Shown here piece after piece: positions 15,881 to 24,450 of a stretch of DNA of 50,911 nucleotides. Under the pieces are notes generated by a model. The model saw only the letters and a list, made by a program, of their open reading frames with translations, was not told where the DNA came from and made no database searches. The translations under genes and the position numbers were made by a program. Each line of letters starts with the position of its first letter. Positions within the stretch are counted from its first letter, which is position 1. Source of the stretch: Acidobacteriota bacterium (GTDB lineage: Bacteria; Acidobacteriota; Terriglobia; Bryobacterales; Bryobacteraceae); contig SYLY01000189.1 in the NCBI GenBank assembly GCA_005808475.1, positions 1-50,911 of the forward strand, written 5' to 3'.

Positions 15881-18840
15881 TGCGCCTTGTTTCGATCGCC
15901 GTTCTCCTTGCCTCGGTTGCGGCCGCGCAATCGCCTTACCGCACCCGCGTGAAGCCGGTGCTCGAGAATCAGTGCTCGTCCTGCCACAACGCGACGGTGA
16001 AGCAGGGCGGGCTCGATCTGTCGACGCGCGAAAAGATGCTGCGGGGAGGCGATCGCGGACCGGCCGTGGTTCCGGGCAATCCGGGCGAAAGCCTCCTGCA
16101 GGCCTACATCTCGCACACCCGGCAGCCGGGAATGCCGCTGGGCGCCAAGAAGCTGGATGACGACACGGTGGCCGCGTTCGCCGCGTGGATCAAGGATGGC
16201 GCGAAGTTCGACGAAGGCGATTCCGCGCCGGCGATGCTTTCCTCGCACTGGTCGTTTCGCAAGCCCATTCGCCAACAGGCGCCCATTCCGCGCGATTCCG
16301 CGTGGCGCGCGAATCCTGTGGACGCCTTCATCGCGGCGGAACGCGAAAAGCGCGGGCTGACGCCGCTCGGGCAGGCGGAGCCGCATACGTTGTTGCGGCG
16401 CGTGTATTTGGATCTCACGGGGCTTCCTCCCACGCCGGAGCAAGTCCGTGAGTTCACCGGCGACAAGTCGTCCGGGGCCTACGAGCGTCTGGTGGACAAG
16501 CTGCTGGCGAGTCCGCGTTACGGCGAACGTTGGGGCCGGCATTGGATGGACATCTGGCGGTACAGCGATTGGTACGGCAACGGATCCGCGGAGGTACGCA
16601 GCAGCCAGCGCCACATCTGGCAATGGCGGGACTGGATTATCGAATCGCTCAACGAGGACAAGAGCTACGACCGGATGGTGACGGAGATGCTGGCCGCCGA
16701 CGAACTGGCGCCCACCGATCCGAAGACGTTGCGAGCCACCGGATTTCTCGCCCGCAACTGGTTCCGGTTCAATCGCAACGTATGGCTGATGGATACGATC
16801 GAGTCGACCACGGCGGCGTTTCTCGGTGTCACGCTCAAGTGCGCGCGCTGCCACGATCACAAGTACGATCCGTTCGCGCAGACCGACTACTACAAGTTCC
16901 GCGCGTTCTTCGAGCCCCACGACATTCGGGTAGACAAGACGCCCGGACAGCCCGATCGCAAGAAGGGCGGGCTGCCGCGCGCCTACGATTCCGCCGCCAA
17001 GGAGCCCGGCCCGGACGTGGAGGGTGGCATCAACCTGATGCCGGCGATCTTCGACAAGACCTATCTGTTCGTGCGCGGCGACGAAAACAGTCCCGACAAA
17101 GAGCACGAGATGCTTCCCGCGACTCCGCCCGCGCTCGGCGGCCCGCCCATCAAAATCGATCCGGTGGAACTGCCGTCCGAAGCCTACTATCCCGACATTC
17201 GCCCGTTCGTCGCGACGGACCTGGCGGCGGAGGCGAAGGCGAACGTGAAAACCGTGGAAGAGCGGTTGGCGCGAGTGCACCGCGAGATCGAGGAGGCGCG
17301 CACCGAGCTGGCGAATCCGCGCCCCGAGCCCACTGGCCCCGCTGTCGACTATGGCAAGGAAATCAGGCCGCTGTTCGAGGAGCGCTGCGCCAACTGCCAT
17401 CTGGGCCGCAACGCAAAGGGCGGACTGAGTCTCGCAACGGAGCAGGCGATCAAGAGCGGCGGCAAGAACGGACCCTCCGTCACCGCCGGTAACGGCGCAG
17501 GCAGCCTGTTGATCCAGTATCTGAAGGGCGAAAAGCAACCGCGCATGCCGCTGAACGGTTCGGCGCTGGACGACGGCAAGATCGCCCTGGTAGCCAAGTG
17601 GATCGACCGGATGCCGCGCAAGAAGCCGGCGGAGGTGATCGAGGAAGGTCCGTTCCTGATCTCCGCGACAGAGAAGGAATTGGCCGCCGCGACGGCCTCG
17701 GCGGCCGCGCTCGAGACTCGCATCCGCGCCGAACACGCCAAGTACGCCAAGCCGCCGGTCGAGAACGCGGGTGAACTCGCCGAAGCGGCCAGGATCGCCG
17801 AGCGCGAGGCGCATCTGCTCAGGGCCGACGAGAACCTGTTCCGCGCGCAACGCAAGATGACGGAAGCGATGTCGGCGCCCGCCAAGGACGAGGAGCAGCG
17901 CAAGGCTCGCGACCGGAACGTGGCGGCCGCGAAGAAGAACCTCGAAACCGCCTTGGAGGCGCTGAACAAGCCGCCCGATGCGTACTCTCCGCTCGGCCCC
18001 GTTCACATGAAGGTAAGCACCGGACGACGCACAGCGTTGGCCCGATGGATCGTGAGCCCAGATAATCCACTCGCGGCCCGGGTCGCCGTGAATCACATTT
18101 GGCTGCGGCACTTCGGGGCTCCGCTGGCGCCGAACGTCGTCGATTTCGGCAAGAACGGCAAGGCTCCCACCAACCCCGCGCTGCTTGACTGGCTGGCGGT
18201 GGAGTTCATGGACTCCGGCTGGAGCATGAAGAAGCTGCACCGGCTCATCGTGACCAGCAAGGCTTATCGAATGGAGTCGGGACTGCCCGCGGCCGGTCAC
18301 GCGAACCTGAAGTCCGATCCCAACAACGTCTATCTGTGGCGGCAGAATTCGCGGCGGCTCGAGGCGGAGGCGATCCGCGACAGTCTGCTGGTGGCGAGCG
18401 GATCGTTGGACATCGCCATGGGAGGGCCCGAACTGCACGAAGAGACCGAGCAGGACACGCCTCGCCGCAGCGTCTACTTCCACATCACGCCGAACTCGCA
18501 GATGCAGTTCCTGAAGGTGTTCGATGGGGCCGATCCGTTGGCTTGCTTCGTGCGGCCCGAATCGATCGTCCCGCAGCAGGCGCTGGCTCTCGCCAACAGC
18601 AAACTGGGTTTCGATCACGCGCGAACGCTCGCGTCGAAGCTGGGGGGGACGTCGCCCGCGCCCGCGGAGTTCGTGCGATCGGCGTTCCTGGCCGCGCTGG
18701 CCCGGCCCGCTTCCGAAGTGGAAGAACGCAAGTCGGTGGCGTTTCTCGAAAGGCAGACCTCCGTGGCCGGCGCGGCGCGCGCGCGGGAGAGTCTGGTGCA
18801 TGCATTGTTCAACCGGGACGAGTTCGTGAGCATACGATGA
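15880..18840 (+). CDS. DUF1549/DUF1553 protein with two planctomycete-cytochrome-C (PSCyt1) domains
   Basis: A 986-residue exported protein with signal peptide 1-17. Order of parts: PSCyt1 at about 19-112 with CSSCH at 32-36 and MPLGAKKLDD; DUF1549 at about 142-350 with RRVYLDLTGLPPTPEQ and CARCHDHKYDPFAQTDYY; a second PSCyt1 at about 488-585 with CANCH near 503-507 and PRMPLNGSALDD; an Ala/Glu/Lys-rich, probably coiled-coil linker at about 590-690; and DUF1553 at about 702-985. Both CxxCH motifs could bind haem c. The second cytochrome domain, inserted between DUF1549 and DUF1553, is unusual. The ATG at 15880 shares one base with the receptor stop, so translation is likely coupled. Function unknown. 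Confidence 0.92.
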   Translation: MRLVSIAVLLASVAAAQSPYRTRVKPVLENQCSSCHNATVKQGGLDLSTREKMLRGGDRGPAVVPGNPGESLLQAYISHTRQPGMPLGAKKLDDDTVAAFAAWIKDGAKFDEGDSAPAMLSSHWSFRKPIRQQAPIPRDSAWRANPVDAFIAAEREKRGLTPLGQAEPHTLLRRVYLDLTGLPPTPEQVREFTGDKSSGAYERLVDKLLASPRYGERWGRHWMDIWRYSDWYGNGSAEVRSSQRHIWQWRDWIIESLNEDKSYDRMVTEMLAADELAPTDPKTLRATGFLARNWFRFNRNVWLMDTIESTTAAFLGVTLKCARCHDHKYDPFAQTDYYKFRAFFEPHDIRVDKTPGQPDRKKGGLPRAYDSAAKEPGPDVEGGINLMPAIFDKTYLFVRGDENSPDKEHEMLPATPPALGGPPIKIDPVELPSEAYYPDIRPFVATDLAAEAKANVKTVEERLARVHREIEEARTELANPRPEPTGPAVDYGKEIRPLFEERCANCHLGRNAKGGLSLATEQAIKSGGKNGPSVTAGNGAGSLLIQYLKGEKQPRMPLNGSALDDGKIALVAKWIDRMPRKKPAEVIEEGPFLISATEKELAAATASAAALETRIRAEHAKYAKPPVENAGELAEAARIAEREAHLLRADENLFRAQRKMTEAMSAPAKDEEQRKARDRNVAAAKKNLETALEALNKPPDAYSPLGPVHMKVSTGRRTALARWIVSPDNPLAARVAVNHIWLRHFGAPLAPNVVDFGKNGKAPTNPALLDWLAVEFMDSGWSMKKLHRLIVTSKAYRMESGLPAAGHANLKSDPNNVYLWRQNSRRLEAEAIRDSLLVASGSLDIAMGGPELHEETEQDTPRRSVYFHITPNSQMQFLKVFDGADPLACFVRPESIVPQQALALANSKLGFDHARTLASKLGGTSPAPAEFVRSAFLAALARPASEVEERKSVAFLERQTSVAGAARARESLVHALFNRDEFVSIR

Positions 18841-20327
18841 AAGATATGAGATCCTTCGCACCCAACGCATGCGGCCGCGTGGACCGGCGTCAAATCCTGA
18901 CCCGCGCCGGAATGGGGTTCACCGGCCTGGTGCTCGGTTCGATGTTCCACCGCGACGCCGCGGCATCGGAGCAGAGGCCGTGGGCGCCGCCCGACGGCAA
19001 GCCCCACTTCGCTCCCAAGGCGAAGAGCGTCATCTGGGTTTTCCTGCAAGGCGGCGTGAGCCACCTCGAGTCCTTCGATCCCAAGCCCGAACTGAACAAA
19101 TACGCGGGACGCACGATCGGCGAGACGCCGCATGCCGGCGTGCTCGATTCGCCCTTGGTCAAGAAGAACGTCGTGCAGTTCACCGCCGCGGAACGCAAGC
19201 TCATGATGAACGTGATGCCGCTCCAGGTGGGATTCAAGAAGCGTGGCCAAAGCGGCATCGAGATCTCCGATTGGTGGCCGCATCTGGGCGCCACCGTCGA
19301 CAAGCTGGCGATCCTGCGATCCATCTGGACCACCGACAACGATCACGCCGCTCAGCTCCAGTTCCACACGGGCCGCCACATCTTCCAGGGTTTCCATCCG
19401 TCGATCGGATCCTGGGTCCACTACGGTCTGGGCAGCATGAACGAGAACGTGCCGAAGTTCGTGGTGCTGGGGCCGCCCGTTCCTCCTCATCTCGGCGGCA
19501 TGGGTGTGAGCGGAGGCCACTATCTGGGGCCGCAACACGCCGGTGTGCACTTGTCCGGCGATCCCGCCAATCCGCTGCCCTACGCGTCGCCCGCGGAGAA
19601 GCTCGCCGCCGGCGAGCAGAAGAGCGAGTTCGAGTTCATCGACGAGTTGAACCGGCTGGACGCGGACCGCTATCCGGCCGACGCTTCCATCCGCGCGCGC
19701 ATCAAGTCGTACGAACTCGCGTTTCGCATGCAGACGGCGATTCCCGAGGTGTTCCAGTTTCAGGAAGAGCCGGAGCACATTCGCAAGTCGTACGGGCTGG
19801 ACCAGGAGAACACCAAACATTTCGGGCAGGATTTGTTGGCCGCCCGCCGGCTGGTGGAACGCGGCGTGCGCTTCGTGCAAATCTTCCACGGCTATCGCAC
19901 CGACGGCAATGGTTGGGACGCGCACAGCGAACTGAAGAAGAACCACTCGAAACTGTGCGGTGAAGTGGACCTGCCGCTGGCGGGCCTGATTCGCGACCTG
20001 GATCAACGTGGTCTGCTGAACGAGACGATCGTCGTGTGGGGCACCGAGTTCGGCCGCACTCCCGGCGTCGAAGGTCTGCGCGAAGGGCGCGATCACCATC
20101 CGTTCGGATTCTCCTGTTGGATGGCCGGCGGCGGATTGAAAGGCGGCATCGCGCACGGCGCCACCGACGAACTCGGCTTCCACGCGGTGGAGAACCGGCA
20201 CTACGTCACCGACATCCACGCGACGGTGCTGCATCAGATGGGGCTCGACCCGCGGCGCCTCGAGATGCCCGGGCACAAGCGGCTCGACATCGATTTCGGC
20301 GAGCCCATCCGCGAGATTTTAGCGTGA
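18837..20327 (+). CDS. DUF1501 family protein with twin-arginine signal
   Basis: A 496-residue DUF1501 protein. The ATG at 18837 overlaps the preceding stop by 4 nt and leads into a Tat signal (VDRRQILTRAGMGFTGLVLG). Family motifs are VFLQGGVSHLESFDPKPELN, LLAARRLVERGVRFVQIFHG, WGTEFGRTPGVEGLREGRDH, WMAGGGLKGG and the C-terminal REILA. The family belongs to the alkaline-phosphatase/sulfatase-like superfamily and has no proven reaction. Its position directly after a cytochrome-type DUF1549/1553 gene repeats the pairing seen at 2357-5877 and 21931-25737, which suggests that the two proteins work as a couple in the periplasm. Confidence 0.92.
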   Translation: MKDMRSFAPNACGRVDRRQILTRAGMGFTGLVLGSMFHRDAAASEQRPWAPPDGKPHFAPKAKSVIWVFLQGGVSHLESFDPKPELNKYAGRTIGETPHAGVLDSPLVKKNVVQFTAAERKLMMNVMPLQVGFKKRGQSGIEISDWWPHLGATVDKLAILRSIWTTDNDHAAQLQFHTGRHIFQGFHPSIGSWVHYGLGSMNENVPKFVVLGPPVPPHLGGMGVSGGHYLGPQHAGVHLSGDPANPLPYASPAEKLAAGEQKSEFEFIDELNRLDADRYPADASIRARIKSYELAFRMQTAIPEVFQFQEEPEHIRKSYGLDQENTKHFGQDLLAARRLVERGVRFVQIFHGYRTDGNGWDAHSELKKNHSKLCGEVDLPLAGLIRDLDQRGLLNETIVVWGTEFGRTPGVEGLREGRDHHPFGFSCWMAGGGLKGGIAHGATDELGFHAVENRHYVTDIHATVLHQMGLDPRRLEMPGHKRLDIDFGEPIREILA

Positions 20328-21934
20328 GCGGCGCGCGGTTGGCGGCGGCGCTCGCCGCCGCATGGACCGCGGCCGGCGCCGATCCCAAGATCGCATCGGT
20401 GTTTCCGATGTCAGGCCGCGCGGGTTCGGAATTCGATGTGACCGTTCGCGGCACGGGGCTCGACGCGGCGCGAGCGGTGATGTTCGACGGAACGGGCGTG
20501 GTGGGGCGCGTGATCGAGTCCAAGCCCGAGGAGGCGCGCGTCCGCGTGACCGTGGAGCCGGGCGTCGCGTACGATGCGCGGGGATTCCGGATCGTCACCT
20601 CGTGGGGCGTGACCAACCGCGCGGAGATTCGCGTGACCGATTCGCGGACCGCTTCCGAGGACGAACCTGTCGCGTCGTTGCCTGCGTTGATCAATGGGGT
20701 GTTGTCGCTGCCGGGCGAAACCGACTCGTATTGGATCGGCGTCGCGGCGGGCGAGACCATCGGCATCGAGGCGATCTCCGGACTCGCGTCGTTCGATCCC
20801 GCGGTAAGCGTCTGGGCGCCGTCCGCGAGCTGGTTCGACAAGACGCGGCTCGAGCGGATCGCGGTCAACGACGAGCCGCTGTATTTCCCCGGTCTCGACA
20901 CGGCGGCGCGGCTGACGCACCGCTTCGATAAGGCGGGCAAGTACTGCGTCCGGGTGTCCGGATTCCAAGGACAAGGCGGGCCGGGATACGTGTATCAATT
21001 GCGCATCGCGCGGGGCGCGCTGACGCCGCCGAAGCTGCATCCCGTCAACGAGCCCGAATGGCCGGAGCGATCCTTCGTGCGGCGCGTGGGACCCGAGTGG
21101 ATGGCGGCCGCCGCCAGGCGTGGACTTCAGAAGCCGCCGAAAGCGGTGGAAAGCTACAAGGCCGCGCTCGAAGGGGCCGCGGACGTACCCGTGATCGACG
21201 AGACGGGAATGGTGGAAGGCAGGATTGGGGCGTCGGACGAGGCTCACGAGATTCGATTGAAGATCGCCGAGACGCGCGATCTGGCGATCGAAGTGGAAAC
21301 GCCCGGCGCCACGCTGCCGCGTTTCAATCCCGTGGTTCGCGTGATGCAGCCCGACGGGCACGAGGTGGTCACCAACGTCTACACCAAGCGCAATAACAAC
21401 GGCCTCTACATGATGAAGATGATCCAGGCCAAGACCGTGGTCACGCTCCGTTCGGTGGGCGAGTATCGCATCCAGATCCGCGATATCACCAGCGATCGCC
21501 ACGCGCCGGACTTCGCCTATCGCGTGCTGATCCGGCCGCGGATTCCGCATATCGGGTCGGCCGCGCTCGTCGAGGATCGCGTGAATCTGGAACCTGGCCA
21601 GTCGAAGCCGCTTACCGTGAACGTGGATCGGGAAGAGGGCTTCAAGGGCTTCGTCGCGATCTCCGTGGAAGGGCTTCCGCCCGGCATCACCGCCGTGGCG
21701 GGACTCGAGAACCCCGTCGAGAGACCGCCCCTACCGAACGCCGGCCGTCGCGAACGCTATTACCCGGTTCCGCAGACCGCCACGGTGATGCTGATCGCTT
21801 CGCCCGACGCTCCGCCGGGCGAACTGCCGTCGCGCGCCCGTGTGATCGCGCGGCCCGTGGTGGATGGCCGCGTGGGCGAAGCGGTGCTGAACAAGGAAGT
21901 GCCGGTGATGGTGGTGGCGAGGAGGCCGTCATGA
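20324..21934 (+). CDS. Exported TIG/pre-peptidase-type domain protein of unknown function
   Basis: A 536-residue protein. The start is GTG at 20324, overlapping the DUF1501 stop as GTGA; no ATG fits as well. It has a signal peptide (LAAALAAAWTAAGA). Residues about 20-105 look like an IPT/TIG Ig-fold (SVFPMSGRAGSEFDVTVRG). Residues about 120-225 resemble a pre-peptidase C-terminal (PPC-like) beta-sandwich (INGVLSLPGETDSYWIGV to HRFDKAGKYCVRVSGFQG). A further similar beta-rich repeat follows at about 285-420. No catalytic motif was recognised. Planctomycete and acidobacterial genomes carry similar proteins beside DUF1549/1553 genes. A binding or scaffold role for the neighbouring enzymes is inferred. 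Confidence 0.82.
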   Translation: MSGARLAAALAAAWTAAGADPKIASVFPMSGRAGSEFDVTVRGTGLDAARAVMFDGTGVVGRVIESKPEEARVRVTVEPGVAYDARGFRIVTSWGVTNRAEIRVTDSRTASEDEPVASLPALINGVLSLPGETDSYWIGVAAGETIGIEAISGLASFDPAVSVWAPSASWFDKTRLERIAVNDEPLYFPGLDTAARLTHRFDKAGKYCVRVSGFQGQGGPGYVYQLRIARGALTPPKLHPVNEPEWPERSFVRRVGPEWMAAAARRGLQKPPKAVESYKAALEGAADVPVIDETGMVEGRIGASDEAHEIRLKIAETRDLAIEVETPGATLPRFNPVVRVMQPDGHEVVTNVYTKRNNNGLYMMKMIQAKTVVTLRSVGEYRIQIRDITSDRHAPDFAYRVLIRPRIPHIGSAALVEDRVNLEPGQSKPLTVNVDREEGFKGFVAISVEGLPPGITAVAGLENPVERPPLPNAGRRERYYPVPQTATVMLIASPDAPPGELPSRARVIARPVVDGRVGEAVLNKEVPVMVVARRPS

Positions 21935-24438
21935 GGCTGCTGGCTGCGCTCGCGATGGCGGCCGCGATTCAGGCCCAGGACCGCGCCGTATCGATGCGCG
22001 TGGAGCCCGCGAATCGTGTGCTGCGAGGCGCGGACGCATCGCAACGCTACCTTGCGATCGCGACGATGGCGAGCGGCATCGAGCGGGATGTGACCGCCGA
22101 TGTGGCGTGGTCGGTCTCGGGAACCGCGCGGGCGTCCATCGAAAGCGGCAACCTGCGGGCGCTGTCGGATGGCGGTGTAGCGGTCGCCGCGCGTTGGCGG
22201 GGCTTGTCCGCGTCGGCGCGGGCTCGCGTCGAGGATACCGCGCGCGCGCGCGAATTCCAGTTCGGACTCGACATCGGCGGCATCCTCACGCGCAACGGAT
22301 GCAACGGCGCGAGCTGCCACGGTGGCGTGAAAGGGCGCGGCGGGCTCAAGCTCTCGGCGGGCGCGCTGCATCCGAAGGACGACTGGGAGTGGATCGTGAA
22401 GGGCGGCGAATATCAGGTCCTCAGCGCTGAGCCGAAGGGCCCGCGAAAGCCGCGCGTGAATCTCGAACAGCCGGAAAAGAGCCTCGTCCTCGAGAAGGCA
22501 GCCGGTTTGGTTGCGCATGGCGGCGGGCGCCGTTTCGCGCCCGGTTCGCCGGACCACACGGCGATGCTCGACTGGATTCGCAAAGGCGCTCCTTTCGGTC
22601 CGCCAGGCGCGAAGGACGATCAAGTGGCGCGGCTCGAGGTGTTCCCGCGCGTGGTGACGCTCGAAGCCGGGTCCAAGCACGGCCTGTTGGTCACCGCCCA
22701 TTTGGAAGGCGGCGGCACGCGGGACTTCACTCCCCATGCGCTCTACGTTTCAAGCGACAAGGATATCGCCGGCGTGGAAAGCGGCGGCGCGATCACCGCG
22801 GGCAGGCTCGGCGAGACGGCGATTCTCATCCGCGCCGCGGGACTGGCCGCTAGCGCGACCGTGGGAGTGGTTGGTCCGCCGGTGGCCGCGTATCCGAACG
22901 AACCCGGGTTCAACTTCATCGACGGCTACGTGTTCGACAAGTTGCGCAAGTTCCGCGTGCCGCCATCGGGCCTTTCCGGCGACGCCGAGTTCCTGCGCCG
23001 CGCGTGCCTGGATCTCACCGGCATGTTGCCGCCTCCCGATCGCGTCCGCGAGTTCGTGGCGAACAAGGACCCGGACAAGCGGCGCAAGTTGATCGACGCG
23101 CTCATCGGCTCGCCAGAGTTAGTCGACTATTGGACGTTCCGGTTCGACGACGTATTCCGCTTGTCGATTTTCGCGAACGGCATTCAACCCAAGTGGAGCC
23201 AGATGTACGGCGAGTGGGTGCGCGACGCCATCGCGAGCAACAAGCCGTACGACCGGATCGCGCGCGAACGGCTCACCGCGCAAGGCTACGACGGACCCAC
23301 GCGGCACTTCCTGCCGTACGACGTGATCGGCCCGCCCGGCGAGACGATGGCCGAGGAACTGCGCGTCTTCTTCGGACGCCGCCTCGACTGCGCGCAGTGC
23401 CACAACCATCCTTATGAAGCGTGGACGCAGGATCAGTTCTGGGGCATGGCCGCCTTCTTCGGGCGCATGTTCAAGATGGGCGATACCGGCCGGGAGTACG
23501 TGATCTTCGACCATCCGCTGAACGAGGCGATGGGCAACGGCGACGTAGACGGCAACGTGAAGATGTTCCATCCGCGCACCAAGGCGGAGTTGAAGCCGGT
23601 GCTGCTCGATGGCCGCGCCGTCGATGCCGGCACGCGCAAGAGCCCGCGCCACGAGCTCGCCGAGTGGGTGGTGAAGCATCCCTATTTCTCCGAGGCGATC
23701 GTCAACCGGATGTGGGCCTACTTTTTCGGACGCGGACTCGTCGATCCGGTGGACGACTTCCGCTCCACCAATCCGCCGACGCACCCGGAACTGCTCGAGC
23801 GTCTGGCTCGCGAGTTCCGCGGCCGCGGGCACGATCTACGATGGCTGATGCGCGCCCTTGTCGAATCGCGCGTGTATCAGGCGAGCGGAATCGCCGCGGA
23901 CGCCAATCGCGGCGATCGCACCAACTACTCGCACTCGCTCTCGCGGCCGTTGGACGCGGAAGTGCTGCTCGACGCGATCTCCGACGTCACCGGAGTGCCG
24001 GAGACATTCACCACCGCGGTCTCGGCGGGCGCGAAGGTCAACGGCCAGGCCGCGCCCGGAGTTCGCGCGGTGCAACTGCGGGAGCCCGATCTGTTCTATT
24101 CGCGTTTTCTCGAGCTGTACGGCCGGCCGAACCGCCTGTCGATGCCCGAACGGAGTTCCAAAGCGAACCTGGGCCAGGCGCTGCACGTGCTGGCGGGGAC
24201 GGTCTACAACGAAAAGCTAGAGGCTCCGGGCGGGCGGTTGCAACGGTTGCTGGCGGCGGGCAAGACGGATGCCGAAATCGCGGAGGAGTTCTATCTGGCG
24301 GCGTTCGCGCGGACGCCATCGAAGGAAGAACTGTCGGGCATCGCCGAACTGGCCGCCGCGCGCGGAGATCGCAAGGAAGCGTTGAAGGATCTGGTGTGGG
24401 CCGTGCTCGCATCGCGCGAATTCGCCGAGAATCATTAG
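21931..24438 (+). CDS. DUF1549/DUF1553 protein with Ig-like domains and a CX4CH cytochrome-like motif
   Basis: An 835-residue exported protein that overlaps the previous gene by 4 nt (ATGA). Signal peptide 1-16. A BIG2/Ig-like domain lies at about 18-105. A cytochrome-like segment follows with C-NGAS-CH at 124-130 and GGVKGRGGLKLS, that is CX4CH instead of CXXCH. A second Ig-like domain lies at about 230-315. DUF1549 spans about 325-530 (FLRRACLDLTGMLPPPDRVR, CAQCHNHPYEAWTQDQF with Cys487/Cys490/His491). DUF1553 spans about 560-830 (LAEWVVKHPYFSEAIVNRMW, DLRWLMRALVESRVYQ). The CX4CH version is typical of the Ig-containing branch of this family; whether it binds haem is unknown. Confidence 0.9.
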   Translation: MRLLAALAMAAAIQAQDRAVSMRVEPANRVLRGADASQRYLAIATMASGIERDVTADVAWSVSGTARASIESGNLRALSDGGVAVAARWRGLSASARARVEDTARAREFQFGLDIGGILTRNGCNGASCHGGVKGRGGLKLSAGALHPKDDWEWIVKGGEYQVLSAEPKGPRKPRVNLEQPEKSLVLEKAAGLVAHGGGRRFAPGSPDHTAMLDWIRKGAPFGPPGAKDDQVARLEVFPRVVTLEAGSKHGLLVTAHLEGGGTRDFTPHALYVSSDKDIAGVESGGAITAGRLGETAILIRAAGLAASATVGVVGPPVAAYPNEPGFNFIDGYVFDKLRKFRVPPSGLSGDAEFLRRACLDLTGMLPPPDRVREFVANKDPDKRRKLIDALIGSPELVDYWTFRFDDVFRLSIFANGIQPKWSQMYGEWVRDAIASNKPYDRIARERLTAQGYDGPTRHFLPYDVIGPPGETMAEELRVFFGRRLDCAQCHNHPYEAWTQDQFWGMAAFFGRMFKMGDTGREYVIFDHPLNEAMGNGDVDGNVKMFHPRTKAELKPVLLDGRAVDAGTRKSPRHELAEWVVKHPYFSEAIVNRMWAYFFGRGLVDPVDDFRSTNPPTHPELLERLAREFRGRGHDLRWLMRALVESRVYQASGIAADANRGDRTNYSHSLSRPLDAEVLLDAISDVTGVPETFTTAVSAGAKVNGQAAPGVRAVQLREPDLFYSRFLELYGRPNRLSMPERSSKANLGQALHVLAGTVYNEKLEAPGGRLQRLLAAGKTDAEIAEEFYLAAFARTPSKEELSGIAELAAARGDRKEALKDLVWAVLASREFAENH

Positions 24439-24443
24439 AGGAG
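24439..24443 (+). promoter_or_regulatory. Shine-Dalgarno AGGAG
   Basis: Lies directly after the TAG at 24436-24438 and 7 nt before the ATG at 24451. This is the only junction in the six-gene unit with a gap rather than an overlap, and it has its own ribosome binding site. Confidence 0.65.
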
Positions 24444-24450
24444 CACCATC

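Noticed and set aside
15805-18870. A 1021-codon open frame antisense to the DUF1549/1553 gene
   Set aside because: It mirrors a recognised protein on the other strand, has arginine- and histidine-rich composition without domains, and results from the strong GC bias at third positions.
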